A DNA stretch of 64,000 nt from Isoetes taiwanensis (Eukaryota; Streptophyta; Lycopodiopsida; Isoetales; Isoetaceae). The notes beneath the pieces are model-generated. The model worked only from the letters and a program-made list of their open reading frames with translations, searched no databases and had not been told where the DNA came from. Positions 1-14,500 of this stretch are shown here, piece after piece (positions within the stretch are counted from its first letter, which is position 1; every line of letters starts with the position of its first letter). Location of the stretch: the NCBI GenBank assembly GCA_021234155.1, contig JAJEKV010000005.1, positions 19,328,089 to 19,392,088 on the forward strand, read 5' to 3'. The position numbers and the translations under genes were made by a program.

Positions 1-129
1 GATATTCACCATATCTCGGCCATAGTCTTGATCCGGTGGTCGGGATCATCTCTCTAACCATATCGGTGATTCTCTCCTCATATTCCCAAATGGTTTCCCT
101 GCAACATAGTTGGAATGAATAGAGAACAT
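1..129 (-). pseudogene. 5' end of a second copy of the 162-codon orphan gene, cut by the window edge
   Basis: This stretch matches 55121-55256, which holds the first third of the intact orphan gene described at 54766-55254. The ATG (complement of 127-129) is kept. Single-base losses relative to the intact copy, for example at about 18, 43 and 97, shift the frame. The losses fall where the intact copy has CTG, CCGG or TCT, so they may be base-calling errors and not real mutations. The remainder of the gene lies outside the window. It shows that gene, head and array travel as one unit, because the same junction occurs twice. Confidence 0.5.
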
Positions 130-297
130 TTTGTAATTCCACTATATTCTAAACTTTAATGCTTTTTGAAGAGGATGTCATAAAAGACACAATTGAGTTA
201 TACTCATCAAAGAGAACTTTGTATTTAATAAGTAAATAAGGTACACCATTTTTCAATATGGTCCAAGCAGGTTGTCAATCAAAATCTCATAAACACA

Positions 298-318
298 TGT
301 ATATATATATATATATAC
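298..318. repeat. (TA)n microsatellite
   Basis: A run of alternating TA preceded by CATG. The same run lies at 55424-55441 in the right copy, about 170 bp upstream of the ATG of the - strand orphan gene. It could act there as a TATA-like core promoter, which is inference. Confidence 0.7.
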
Positions 319-1187
319 AAGTTTTTTGTACTTTAAATGGGTCTATGAACTATGGTTTTACGAAATCACGGGAACAAAATCCAAGATTAAGAGTGATAGG
401 AATGGTAGCATGCCAAAGTCATGAAGTTTTAAGCTAAACCCTTTGCTTGATGGCCATTCAATCGAGCTCATCGTTGTTTATTAGATGGAGACTTGCAATT
501 AGATTTCATCGATCACTCTATGATATGAAGCAAACTTTGTCCATAATCCTATTGAGTGCGGCTTTATTCAAGGTGTCTTTGGCTGTGAGAAATAAAATTG
601 CATCTCCTCTAACAATGAGCATAGATATTTGGTAAGCAGGTCTACATGCATCCACACCGTCATTGATAAACAAACTTCGATAAATATTTTGTTCCACTGC
701 TTATGAACTTCATTTATTGTCTTATTCTTGATCGTATCAATTTTATTCGAGGCAAATTCAACAATCATTACCAAATGTACAAACAAAAGCTTGTCCTTGA
801 CTCTGGGTGAATTAGTTTTGGCTTTCTCGGGGAACACTCAATGATAGACATTTACGTATAGTTATACACTATTTGTAGTTGGAAGGTGCATTTTGTACTA
901 TAAATGTGTCCATGAACTATCTACGAACATCACGGGAATAAAATCCTCTACCTATATTAACATCGTTGTAAGGCCCGAATATCATGCCTTACAATTTTGA
1001 CAATGCTCTAATCCTTGCTTTATGATTACTCTACTGCTTGGGTCTTCTCAACCAATTCCCTTAGCCATTATGCTTTTGATACCTCAAGCTCTTCCATATC
1101 TGGAGACAATTCAATCCTCCCATCATCTACCATGTCATGTTCATCTTAAGATGGTGGTCCCATTATACATGCTCTTAATACACTCTT

Positions 1188-1229
1188 AGCCCCAATGAGC
1201 GTGGTCGTAACTATAGCGGTCCTAAGGTA
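1188..1229 (+). other. Fragment resembling organellar 23S (LSU) rRNA core, left copy
   Basis: The segment runs AGCCCCAATGA..GTGGTCGTAACTATAGCGGTCCTAAGGTA. The bacterial, plastid and plant-mitochondrial 23S rRNA core around helices 68-71 contains TAACTATAACGGTCCTAAGG preceded by AGCCCC..GCGGCCG. The differences are mostly C-to-T or G-to-A transitions. The right copy (56305-56354) is damaged in a different part and retains ATAACGGTCCTAAGGTAACG. Together they imply an ancestral match of roughly 45-50 bp. The core is also the known recognition site of the homing endonuclease I-CeuI. The most likely origin is a tiny organelle DNA insertion, fixed before the repeat multiplied. Confidence 0.55.
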
Positions 1230-3071
1230 TGACTGTCTATCAACTATAGTTTATAAACACACGGGGTAAACTTGAGAGTATTACGATCAGCATATATGCC
1301 TAGACATTTGTTTGTACTATCAATGATCTATCAACTATGGTTTATGAACATCTGGGAGAAGTCCAAGATTAAGAAGACTAGCATCTACGCCTGGACATTT
1401 GATTTAGTAATAACACACTAGTCTTAGAACAAATCGAGGCCGCCCACTTAATGGCAAAACTAAATGTATGTTAACTGGCATTCATAGTTTTCCTTTTCTT
1501 TTTTTCTATTTGATTTTTAAGGCATAGGGTTTGGAGATGTTGAATTCATTTAAACAAATGAATGAACTCCTCAGAGCAAGTGATCTATATACACACGCAT
1601 TTGTTGGAACACTTTGAAGGCTGACAAAGCTTTTTAATCAAATTTCGGACGTGCAGATCTTATCGTTAAACCAAACAGTCACATCTTCTAGAAAAAGAAA
1701 CGTACCAAATGTCACAAAACCAAACAGTTACATCTTTCAAGGAAAGAAGCATGCATCGCATTTGAGATTTTTTTACCTTCCCAAGCCACAAATTGATGAC
1801 CAACAGCGAACTCAACTTTGTTTTATACGATGTGGGCACAATGCAAATGAGTAGCTCTAACTTGGATCTCTCGGCGTCATTTCCCAGATTTTTTAGCATT
1901 AATGGCTTCAAGAGCAATTGTGTCGCGGGTAGAAGTAACATCTAACTTTTTTTATTCACGTTCTAGATTTGATAATTGATTCCATGAGCATTTGAGACTA
2001 GATGCCATGAAGTAATAGCTAACTTGTTTTATTCAAGTTCTCACGGTTGGTAATTGATTTAACAAGAGCATTTGAGACTACACATCTTACAAAGCAAACT
2101 ATAACCTCTAAATTTCTGGCGCCTTTACCTCCTCGATAGCAACACGGAAAATGTTCGCCATAAAAACCTATCAATGCGTGGATTGCAAAAAACTTACATG
2201 CACATGCTTCTGTTTGTAAGGCTCTACATAAGCGACACCGGTGGCAACTCACCACTTTACATAGCATAACTCTAAAAGCGAAAAGAATCACGAGTCTTGG
2301 GCATTCACATAGTCATAAAACTCAAATGTCTAACGGACCATCTCCATAAGCACCTCGATAAGTTGACACATTTAGAGAGAAACAAAGCGAAAATTGGGCA
2401 TTGTTTAAAAGTGACACCATCTTTGCGGTTATTCATAAGACTACTTTTATGACCAGCTATTTGAAAACCTTTCCACCTACAATCCCTAATGTTGCAAAGG
2501 GCTTACAAAGTGTGGCATCCATGACTTCTAAGCCGCCAACTAATGAAATGGCTTGCAAAAAGCGAAGGAAAGACAATTGGATATCCCATATAGACACGGT
2601 ACCAAAAAACCCGTAGCTCAAATCTCTCGACTTTAATATGTGAATTTTAATCCCGCATCGTTTTTGCGGCAAGTGAAGCAGAATTTTCGAGATAAGAAGA
2701 AAAAAATTGCGGGGTTTTAGGTCTTTGCCAATCTTTATAGTTATGTGGGACAAACTTATGCGAAAAGAAGCCTACATATGGTAATTTTACGCTTCATATC
2801 GGATAAATATCTTACAGGGGTTACGATTCCATATAAGATTTTAAATTCCCCAGTCTTGGAGTTGAGTTGCCAAATACTCGATGGCGATGTAGAAACAAAG
2901 AGGCTCCCAAATATAGTGCAGATTGGTATAAAAAGCGACATGCTAACCTTGGCCATAGGAAGTCCAAGATGGTGAATATGATAGCTATCTTGATACCAAT
3001 ACCAAGATGAATATAAGAAATGGCTAGTGTCTATTCATATGCACGTTTGATCTTTGGCCTTCCTTGACAAT

Positions 3072-6000
3072 GTTCTCAAAATTATGAAGAATTGCGGATG
3101 CTTGAAGAGTCATAAAAGCCATATAAATTAGTGACACATCAAATTGCTAAGTCTCACGGTAGTGCGTATTTGAAGAGCAATAGAAGAAGAAAGCATCTTT
3201 TGATATAATATCTTCATTACCAATAACCCCCATTAAAGAGATTGCCATTTTTGCTTTGTCAAACACGTTTATAACACATCATCCTCGGTCTCTGCGCCTA
3301 GAATTACCCCAAGCATGTAAAATTGTAAAGGCGGTTTAGTCAACTAGTTACCAAATTTTCACTTACCAACCGGTCTCAGATGCGAGAACATTCTAATTTC
3401 CAAGATCCATTGACTTCGTTTACGGATGATAATAGGCAAAAGAAAAGATCATTGAAAGCCATATTGGTCCTTTCGGTTTGTTGTGATGTGGTACCATTGC
3501 AAACCATTTCGTTGGGTATGCAACTTGAACTAAGCGAGCGCATCGGTGACCAAAAGATCACATAATTGTCGATAACGGACTTGCTATATGCTTTTCATAT
3601 TACAAATTGAGGGCTAGTCTTCATGTTGCACCTTGTTTGTTCATTGTGGAAGTGGACAATAGCATGGCGGGGTAGTTATCCATATGCGCAATCTTTGCAC
3701 AATAGACCAATTCGGCGGTGCACTCTGCATTTATGAACGGACAATGTAGTGCAATTGCTTGAGAAATATTGTGTAATTCGTGCCTTTGGCTTCTTGAGGT
3801 ATATAGGTGCCATATGGGGTAGCTAACCTTTTGAGAAATTCCAACATAACCAATTACATCATGACTTATAATAGGAGATGCAATATAATTACCTCGATGT
3901 AGAACAATATTGCAACAAAATTGTTGGGAGATTCCTTTCCTTCTTCCTACATTTGGTCGGGATAAGCCTTAACTCACCAAATGGCGTAAGCTTAACGTCT
4001 TGCTTACGCTCTAGGAGATACAAACAACATCAAATCCATATACTCTCTTCTATCTTGACCAATTCTATTAGCAATACTCATACCACCTAAAACCAACAAA
4101 GCCATACATTCAAAATGCTTTCCATTGCATTGATGGCAAATTAGCAAACAATAGATAGATTACCCATTGCTTTTATGGCTTTTCATAATAAGATTTACCC
4201 CAAAGTGCAACAATAGTACAGATTTCTGTAAGGCACAAAAGCACAAATTAGCGGGAATGTGAAAAACTATACATAGAGATTTCTATATTATCCATGTACA
4301 ATACACACTACATACCATAGGGGCAGGAAACTTGCGAGATTGTATTACGAACAGCGACTAATCTTGTATTACGAACAATTATAGGTTCCTTGCTTGCTTG
4401 CACATGCTTATTTCCTCGGTTTGTATAAAACAATTGCAACCCGGTGCTCTAATTTTAATTGAATCACTAGATCGGCACCCACATTTCTTTGCCTTTTTGT
4501 AGATGCCACCTCCTAAGCAAGCAGGGGTTACAAGCGATGCCCCAAAAAATATATCCAATGAGAAGAAGAGGTATTGCATGTCATTTCATAAGGAAGTACA
4601 TCCTCATATCCACCATGAGGCGGAGAAACCTCTAGCACCCTGTTTGCAGCGGGCATACCATCCAATCGGCAATATAGTAATGAAATATAGTCGAGTTACC
4701 TACCTATAGTGGATTTCTCTTGTTATAGGGGCGGGCACTCTTGGACACCACGGCGTTGGCACTCCTTTGAAGCCCACATCCCAATATAGCAGCTACTTGA
4801 ACACAATGCTTTGAGGAGGAAAAAAGCGGTCAAAGAATGCCAGCGTTGACACATGCGGTTGTGCAGCGGCAACAGGGAGAACGGATAAAAAAATACGGAT
4901 ATGAACTTCCAAACTTACTTTCCAAGTTACGTTTGTCGGTGATGCACGCTTTCATCATCATTGTTTGTATGCAAACTACCGCGAGAAAGCTCTCGTAACT
5001 AAATTAGACTTACAAAATTTTTTCCGTTAGGTCTTTGCATAATCACAATATCGGGCAATTTTTCACATTCCCTTAATTTCCTCTGCAACATTGTTTGAAT
5101 GTTGACACATTAAAAAGTATTAAAAAAGCGGTTGACACATTAACATTGAAAATCTCAATCCCATCCACTACTTTAAAATATGATCAAATCCACCTTCGGG
5201 TTAATGAAATAGCGGCATGTTTTCTGAGTTTGAAAAGGATAAGGTGTTACACTAGGTCATTTGAGATTAAACATCTTACAAATATCATTTTTTTTTACAA
5301 ACTTTAGACACGAGATGGCCACTTTAGAGCAATCACTCACGAAATAGAAAGTGGTATGAGCTCAAGAAAGAATCAAAATAGCGAGGGGCCGGTGGCAATA
5401 GAAATGCGATTCAATATATGAATCATCTTCTTAATATTCTTCTCTCCTATTCTATATTACATCGGTCTACGATGTGGCTTCTCATGTTATACACAAGTCA
5501 GTTCTTGATAATAAATAGATTTGTTTTGGCCGAGTATTGGCCGGGTAGCAATTCATTATTACGCATTTTTCCACACAAAGAGTCAAATTGTTATCTTTTG
5601 CTTGTTGTTGGCGTCGGCTATGGCAACTTAGCATGGGGTGGTACGAAAAGTCATGTTCTTTTGCTGGCCACAATCGTATCTTCTGCAACAATCTATGGCA
5701 TAAGCACATATCATACTTCTAAAAATCTGAGAACTCGGATCACCCTGGCGAATACTTTCGATTAGGCTGCGGGCGATTTTCCTTTCACAAAAACAACCAT
5801 ATAGGAAGGCATGGTCTTCATGATACCATAAGAAAGGGATACCCCAATGAGAGCCAAAGTGCGGCGGCACGGGCAACAAAGGAAGCATAACAAAATGACT
5901 ACCATGAAAACTACGGCGAGGGAGCCTTCTTGAAGATCGGCGAGGGAACCCATTTTTGCGAAAAATTGAGGGATCAATTACGGCGAGCAATCTTGCTTGT

Positions 6001-7328
6001 AATAGCGTTTTAGAAAGCCTGCTTACGCCTCGGAAAAGAACGAGAATGCTGCGGTGCATACAAATTCCCTTTGTCATTGTTGAAATGCACGAATATGCGA
6101 GAAAAAACAAACAGATTAGAGCGACAATACAACCTGAGAGAGAACCATGTTGCAATGATCTAGATTCACTTTCGATAAGTTGGGCTTCTAGCGATAAATT
6201 CTAGAAGAGACATTACTTAAAATCAATGAAATGGAAAGCCGTATTCCACTTTCAAGGATCGGCGGGATGCCAACGAGCTCCGGCTCACCGCGGAAAAGGA
6301 TTGAGAGAAGTCTGGTCAATACAATTGCTCATGAGAGGCTTCTTATTGATAAGACAAACTATTCAACCAAATGTCTTTTTAAAATCACTTGCACTCAACA
6401 TTTTTTTAAACACCAGGTGTAATTATTGAATTTGGCTGCAAAGAGTTAACACTTAACTCTTATAGGTGACAAAATTGGCTTTGGAAAATGGCGACCCTTT
6501 GTAAAGAAATTTGCATCTGGTACCCAAAAATGATGAATGAGCGAGAATGCATGAATACATGCATCCTCTTTGGTGTATAAGCTTGCGCTTAATCTTTTGT
6601 GCCCTTATTTCAAGCAACTCATGCTTTGCAAAAATTAAAGTTTTACCTTGTTCAAAATGAGTTCCCGATCAAGTCCCCATATTCAAAAACAACCATCTTA
6701 CCTTTGCTTTCGTTTAAATCTCCATTAGCACCTGCGGCCTGTGATGATGCTTTCGATTATAAAGAGATTCGGGGAATGAAAACAAAGCTTTTTCAATGTC
6801 GTTAATCAAATCTTTAAAAGAATCAATTGTTGTAAATGATGAATGATACTACAATTGCATAACAATGACTTGCAATGGTTAATATTTACTCTTGCTACAT
6901 ATAATGTCTTTAACTTCATCCCACAGGCCTATTCAACATCAGTAGGCCTGCCAAGAGAAACTCAGGACAACGCCACCTACCACACCCATTTCCTAGCTCA
7001 ATTTCTTTGCATTGAGTATCCATCACCAAAAGTTGCTCAAGATTTCCCAAATTGTCTTGGTTTAGCTTCCCCCTGCTCTTCTTGAAGTGCGCATTCAACA
7101 CTAAATTTCATTAACACCATAAAAGTTCTATCATAAATCTAGAACCAAACTAATGCTTGCAAAAGAAAAGCGGTAATGGTAATGAAAACTATTGTGAGAG
7201 AGCATGGCTGCGGCAATTTCAGGAAGGGAGAGTCGCTAAAGTGGCGCGATGCTTGGACAAACAAGCGTCAAAATTAGCCCCTAAGGATTCAAAAGCTACA
7301 TGGCGAAACGGGTAAACCAAGGGCTTCG
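3072..7328. repeat. Tandem unit L1 (~4.26 kb)
   Basis: First unit of the left direct tandem array, starting at 'gttctcaaaattatga' and repeating at 7329 and 11597. Spacings are 4257 and 4268 bp. The sequence is AT-rich, and the open frames inside are short, lie on both strands and are not conserved between copies, so I call it non-coding. Unit-to-unit differences are short indels concentrated at CTG/CAG/CCGG-like sites. Confidence 0.9.
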
Positions 7329-10300
7329 GTTCTCAAAATTATGAAAATTGCAGATGCTTGAAGAGTCATAAAGCCATATAAATTAGTGACACATCAAATT
7401 GCTAAGTCTCACGGTAGTGGTGCATTATTTGAAGAGCAATAGAAAATTAGCATCTTTTGATATAATATCTTCATTACCAATAACCCCCATTAAAGAGATT
7501 GCCATTTTTTTTTGTCAAAACGTTTATAACACATCATCCTCGGTCTCTACGCCTAGAATTACCCCAAGCATGTAAAATTGTAAAGGCGGTTTTCGTCAAC
7601 TAGTTACCAAATTTTCACTTACCAACCCGGTCTCAGATGCGAGAACATTCTAATTTCAAGATCAGGTGACTTCGTTTACGGATGATAATAGGCAAAAGAA
7701 AGATCATTGAAAGCCATATTGGTCCTTTCCATTTGTTGTGATGTGGTACCATTGCAAGCCATTTCACGTTGGGTATGCAACTTGAACTAAGCGAGAGGCA
7801 TCGGTGACCAAAAGATCACATAATTGTCGATATGAGACTTGCTATATGCTTTTCATATTACAAATTGAGGGCTAGTCTTCATGTTGCACCTTGTTTGTTC
7901 ATTGTGGAAGTGGACAATAGCATGGCGGGGTAGTTATCCATATGCGCAATCTTTGCACAATAGACCAATTCGGCGGTGCACTCTGCATTTATGAACCGAG
8001 ACAATGTAGTGCACAGCGAGAAATATTGTGTAATTCGTGCCTTTGGCTTCTTGAGGTATATAGGTGCCATATGGGGGTAGCTAACCTTTTGAGAAATTCC
8101 AACATAACCAATGCATCATGACTTATAATAGGAGATGCAATATAATTACCTCGATGTAGAACAATATTGCAACAAAATTGTTGGGAGATTCCTTTCCTTC
8201 TTCCTACATTTGGTCGGGATAAGCACGCTTAACTCACCAAATGGCGTAAACAACGTCTTGCTTACGCTCTAGGAGATACAAACAACATCAAATCCCATAT
8301 ACTCTCTTCTATCTTGACCAATTCTATTAGCAATACTCATACCACCTAAAACCAACAAAGCCATACATTCAAAATGCTTTCCATTGCATTGATGGCAAAT
8401 TAGCAAACAATACATAGATTACCCATTGCTTTTATGGCTTTTCGCTTTAATAAGATTTACCCCAAAGTGCGACAATAGTGCAGATTCTGTAAGGCACAAA
8501 AGCACAAATTAGCTTGGGGAATGTGAAAAACTATACATAGAGATTTCTATATTATCCATGTACAATACACACTACATACCATAGGGGCAGGAAACTTGCG
8601 AGATTGTATTGCTGAACGACTAATCTTGTATTACGAACAATTATAGGTTCCTTGCTTGCTTGCACATGCTTATTTCCTCGGTTTGTATAAAACAATTTGC
8701 CTTAGGTGCTCTAATTTTAATTGAATCACTAGATCGGCACCCACATTTCTTTGCCTTTATTGTAGATGCCACCTCCTAAGCAAAGCGGGGTTACAAAAGC
8801 GATGCCCCAAAATATATCCAATGAGAAGAAGAGGTATTGCATGTCATTTCATAGCGAGAAGTACATCCTCATATCCACCATGAGGCGGAGAAACCTCTAG
8901 CACCCTGCGCAGCGGGCATACCATCAATCGGCAATATAGTAATGAAATATAGTGGGTTACCTACCTATAGTCGTTCTCTTGTTATAGGGCCGGGCACTCT
9001 TTGGACACCACGGCGTTGGCACTCTTTGAAGCCCACATCCCAATATAGGCAGCTACTTGAACACAATGCTTTGAGGAGGAAAAAGCGATCAAAGAATGCC
9101 AGCGTTGACACATGCGGTTATTACAGCGGCAACCGAACCCGGATAAAAAATACGGATATGAACTTCCAAACTTACTTTCCAAGTGCGCTTTATTTGTCGG
9201 TGATGCACCTTTCATCATCATTGTTTGTATGCAAACTACCACGAGAAAGCTCTCGTAACTAAATTAGACTTACAAAATTTTTTCCGTTCGTGCTGCATAA
9301 TCACAATATCACGGGCAATTTTTCACACATTCCCTTAATTTCCTCCTGCAACATTGTTTGAATGTTGACACATTAAAAAAGTATTAAAAAAACAGTTGAC
9401 ACATTAACATTGAAAATCTCAATCCCATCCACTACTTTAAAATATGATCAAATCCACCTTCAGGTTAATGAAATAGCGGCATGTTTTGAGTTTGAAAGGA
9501 TAAGGTGTTACACTAGGTATTTGAGATTAAACATCTTACAAATATCATTTTTTTACAAACTTTAGACTGAGATGGCCACTTTAGAGCAATCACTCCTGAA
9601 ATAGAAAGTGGTATGAGCTCAAGAAAGAATCAAAATAGCGAGGGAGAAAGTGATGGCAATAGAAATGCGATTCAATATATGAATCATCTTCTTAATATTC
9701 TTCTCTCCTATTCTATATTACATCGAGTCTACGATGTGGCTTCTCATGTTATACACAAGTCGGTTCTTGATAATAAATAGATTTGTTTTGGCCGGACGGG
9801 TGGTATTTTGGGTAGCAATTTCATTATTACGCATTTTTCCACACAAAAGAGTCAAATTGTTATCTTTGCCACTGTTGGCGTCGGCTATGGCAACTTAGCA
9901 TGGGAGTGGTACCGCGAAAAGTCATGTTCTTTGCTGGCCACAATGTCATTATCTTCTGCAACAATCTATGGCATAAGCACATATCATACTTCTAAAAATC
10001 TGAGAACTCGGATCACCTCTGGCCGAATACTCGGTTAGCTTGCGGCGATTTTCCTTTCACAAAAACAACCATATAGGAAGGCATGGTCTTCATGATACCA
10101 TAAGAAAGGGATACCCCAATGAGAGCCAAAGTGCGGCGGCTGGGCAACAAAGGAGAGCATAACAAAATGACTACCATGGCTTCGGCCGGGGAGCCTTCTT
10201 GAAGATCGGCGGGGAACCCATTTGCGAAAAATTGAGGGATCAATTACGGCGAGCAATCTTGCTTGTAATAGCGTTTTAGAAGCCCTGCTTAGCCTCGAGG

Positions 10301-11596
10301 AAGAACGAGAATGCTACGGTGCATACAAATTCCCTTTGTCATTGTTGAAATGCACGAATATCTGTGAAAAAACAAACAGATTAGAAGCGACAATACAACC
10401 TGAGAGAGAACCATGTTGCAATGATCTAGATTCACTTTCGATAAGTTGGGCTTCTAGCGATAAATTCTAGAAGAGACATTACTTAAAATCAATGAAATGG
10501 AAAGCCGCGTATTCCACTTTCAAGGATCGGCCAGATGCCAGCGAGCTCCGGCTCACGGAAAGGATTGAGAGAAGTCTGGTCAATACAATTGCTCATGAGA
10601 GCTTCTTATTGATAAGACAAACTATTCACCAAATGTCTTTTTAAAATCACTTGCACTCAACATTTTTTTTTAAACACAGGTGTAATTATTGAATTTGAGC
10701 TGCAAAGAGTTAACATAACTCTTATAGGTGACAAAATTGAAGCTGGAAAATGGCGACCCACTTGTAAAGAAATTTGCATCACGGTACTTAAAAATGATGA
10801 ATGAGCGAGAATGCATGAATACATGCATCCTCTTTTGGTGTATAAACGCGGCTTAATCTTGTTGCCCTTATTTCAAGCAACTCATGCTTTGCAAAAATTA
10901 AGTTTTACCTTGTTCAAAATGAGTTCCACGATCAAGTCCCCATATTCAAAACAACCATCTTACCTTTGCTTTCGTTTTAAATCTCCATTACGCACTGCGG
11001 CCTCTGTGATGATGCTTTCGATTATAAGAGATTGAGGGAATGAAAACAAAAGCTTTTTTTCAATGTAGTTAATCAAATCTTTAAAAGAATCAATTGTTGT
11101 AAATGATGAATGATACTACAATTGCATAACAATGACTTGCAATGGTTAATATTTACTCTTGCTACATATAATGTCTTTAACTTCATCCACGGGCCTATTC
11201 AACATCGTGGTAGGCCCTGCCTGCCAGAGAAGCTGGGACAACGCCACCTACCACACCCATTCCTAGCTTCATTTCTTTGCATTAGTATCCATCACCAAAA
11301 GTTGCTCAAGATTTCCCAAATTGTCTTGGTTTAGCTTCCCTGCTCTTCTTGAAGTGCATTCAACACTAAATTTCATTAACACCATAAAGTTCTATCATAA
11401 ATCTAGAACCAAACTAATCTTGCAAAAGAAAAAGCGATTAATGGTAATGAAAACTATTGACAGAAGCATGGTGCGGCAATTTCAGGAAGGAGATGCACGC
11501 TAAAAGTAGCCAGCGATGCTTGGACAAACAAGCGTCAAAATTAAGCCCTAAGGATTCAAAAGCTACATGGCGAGAACGGGTAAACCAAGGGCTTCG
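7329..11596. repeat. Tandem unit L2 (~4.27 kb)
   Basis: Second complete unit of the left array, collinear with L1 over its whole length. It is joined head to tail through '..aaaccaagggcttcg', a unit end that the array head lacks. No separate gene is evident inside it. Confidence 0.9.
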
Positions 11597-14500
11597 GTTC
11601 TCAAAATTATGAAAAATTGAGATGCTTGAAGAGTCATAAAGCCATATAAATTAGTGACACATCAAATTGCTAAGTCTCACGGTAGTGCGTATTTGAAGAG
11701 CAATAGAAGAAGTAAGCATCTTTTGATATAATATCTTCATTACCAATAACCCCCATTAAAGAGATTGCCATTTTCAACATCAAACCGTTTATAACACATC
11801 ATCCTGGAGTCTCTGCCGCCTAGAATTACCCCAAGCATGTAAAATTGTAAAGGCGGTTTTAGATCAACTAGTTACCAAATTTTCTTACCAACCGGTCTCA
11901 GATGCGAACATTCTAATTTCAAGATCATTGACTTCGTTTACGGATGATAATAGGCAAAAGAAAGATCATTGAAAGCCATATTGGTCCTTTCCAGCTGTTG
12001 TGATGTGGTACCATTGCAAGCCATTTACGTTGGGTATGCAACTTGAACTAAGCAGACGCATCAGCTGACCAAAAGATCACATAATTGTCGGTAACAGACT
12101 TGCTATATGCTTTTCATATTACAAATTGAGGGCTAGTCTTCATGTTGCACCTTGTTTGTTCATTGTGGAAGTGGACAATAGCATGGCAGGGTAGTTATCC
12201 ATGTCTGCAATCTTTGCACAATAGACCAATTCCGTGATTGCACTCTTGCATTTATGAACGAGACAATGTAGTGCACAGCAGAAATATTATTGTAATTCGT
12301 GCCTTTGGCTTCTTGAGGGGTATATAGGTGCCATATGGGGGTAGCTAACCTTTTGAGAAATTCAACATAACCAGATTCAGCGACTTATAATAGGAGATGC
12401 AATATAATTACCTCGATGTAGAACAATATTGCAACAAAATTGTTGGGAGATTCCTTTCCTTCTTCCTACATTTGGTCGGGGATAAGCACTTAACTCACCA
12501 AATGGCGTAAACGCGTCTTGCTTACGCTCTAGGAGATACAAACAACATCAAATCCCATATACTCTCTTCTATCTTGACCAATTCTATTAGCAATACTCAT
12601 ACCACCTAAAACCAACAAAGCCATACATTCAAAATGCTTTCCATTGCATTGATGGCAAATTACCAAACAATACATAGATTACCCATTGCTTTTATGGCTT
12701 TCCATAATAAGATTTACCCCAAAGTGCAGCAATAGATGCAGTTCTGTAAGGCACAAAAGCACAAATTGTGGGGAATGTGAAAAACTATACATAGAGATTT
12801 CTATATTATCCATGTACAATACACACTACATACCATAGGGGCCGAAAAGATTGTATTACGAACGACTAATCTTGTATTACGAACAATTATAGGTTCCTTG
12901 CTTGCTTGCACATGCTTATTTCCTCCGGTTTGTATAAAACAATTTACAGCAGGTGCTCTAATTTTAATTGAATCACTAGATCAGCACCCACATTTCTTTT
13001 GCCTTTGTGTAGATGCCACCTCCTAAGCAAGCGGGGTTACAAAGCGATGCCCCAAAAATATATCCAATGAGAAGAAGAGGTGTGCATGTCATTTCATAAG
13101 CGGTACATCCCATCCTTATCCACCATGAGGCGGAGAAACCTCTAGCACCCTCTTTTGCAGGGCGGGCATACCATCAATCCGGCAATATAGTAATGAAATA
13201 TAGTCGATTTACCTACCTATGAGTCGATTTCTCTTGTTATGGGGCGGGCACTGCGGTTTTGGACACCACGGCGTTGGCACTCAAACTTACTTTGAAGCCC
13301 ACATCCCAATATAGCGCTGCATTGAACACGATGCTTTGAGGAGGAAAAAATTTTCCGGTCAAGAATGCCAGCGTTATTTTTTTCACGGTTATTTTCCTCC
13401 TGCAACGAGGAACCCGGATAAAAAATACGGATATGAACTTCCAAACTTACTTTCCAAACTTTATAAATGTAATATTGGCGATGCACCTTTCATCATCATT
13501 GTTTTGTATACAAACTACCACGAGAAAACTCACCGTAACTAAATTAGACTTACAAAATTTTTTGGATTCGTCTTTTGCATAATCACAATATCACGGGCAA
13601 TTTTTCACATTCCCTTAATTTCCTCCATCTCAACATTGTTTGAATGTTGACACATTAAAAAGTATTAAAAAAGCAGTTGACACATTAACATTGAAAATCT
13701 CAATCCCATCCACTACTTTAAAAATATGATCAAATCCACCTTCCACGGGTTAATGAAATAGCGGCATGTTTTCTGGGATTTGAAAGGATAAGGTGTTACA
13801 CTAGATTATTTGAGATTAAACATCTTACAAATATCATTTTTTTTTTACAAACTTTAGACTGAGATGGCCACTTTAGAGCAATCACTCACGAAATAGAAAG
13901 TGGTATGAGCTCAAGAAAGAATCAAAATAGCGGGGGCCCGATGGCAATAGAAATGCGATTCAATATATGAATCATCTTCTTAATATTCTTCTCTCCTATT
14001 CTATATTACATCGAGTCTACGATGTGGCTTCTCATGTTATACACAAGTCAGGTTCTTGATAATAAATAGATTTGTTTTTTGGCCGTGGTAGGTAGCAATT
14101 CATTATTACGCATTTTTCCACACAAAGTCAAATTATTTATCTTTGCCACATTGGCGTCAGCTATGGCAACAGCATGGGGAGTGGTACGAAAAGTCATGTT
14201 CTTTGCTGGCCAATCGTATTATCTTCACGCAACAATCTATGGCATAAGCACATATCATACTTCATCTGAGAACTCGGATCACCTCGGCGAATATACTCGA
14301 TTAGGCTGCGGCGATTTTCCTTTCACAAAAACAACCATATAGGAAGGCATGGTCTTCATGATACCATAAGAAAGGGATACCCCAATGAGAGCCAAAGTGC
14401 AGCGGCTGGGCAACAAAAGGAGAGCATAACAAAATGACTACCATGAGAAGCTACGGCGGGGAGCCTTCTTGAAGATCACAGCCAGGGAACCCATTTGCGA

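Larger units (their letters stand above)
1..3071. repeat. Array head, left copy (non-coding)
   Basis: This 3.07-kb segment is collinear with 55121-58206 at high identity apart from short indels. It is AT-rich, and I find no credible coding frame on either strand. It contains at least four degenerate copies of a ~40-90-bp word of the form 'CTATCAACTATGGTTTA..GAACA..GGGA' at about 340, 910, 1236 and 1328. Each is followed by remnants of 'TCCAAGATTAAGA'. It ends where the tandem unit begins, at the word 'gttctcaaaattatga'. It may be a leader or terminal part of a large non-autonomous repeat; no LTR or TIR ends are visible inside the window. Confidence 0.8.
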
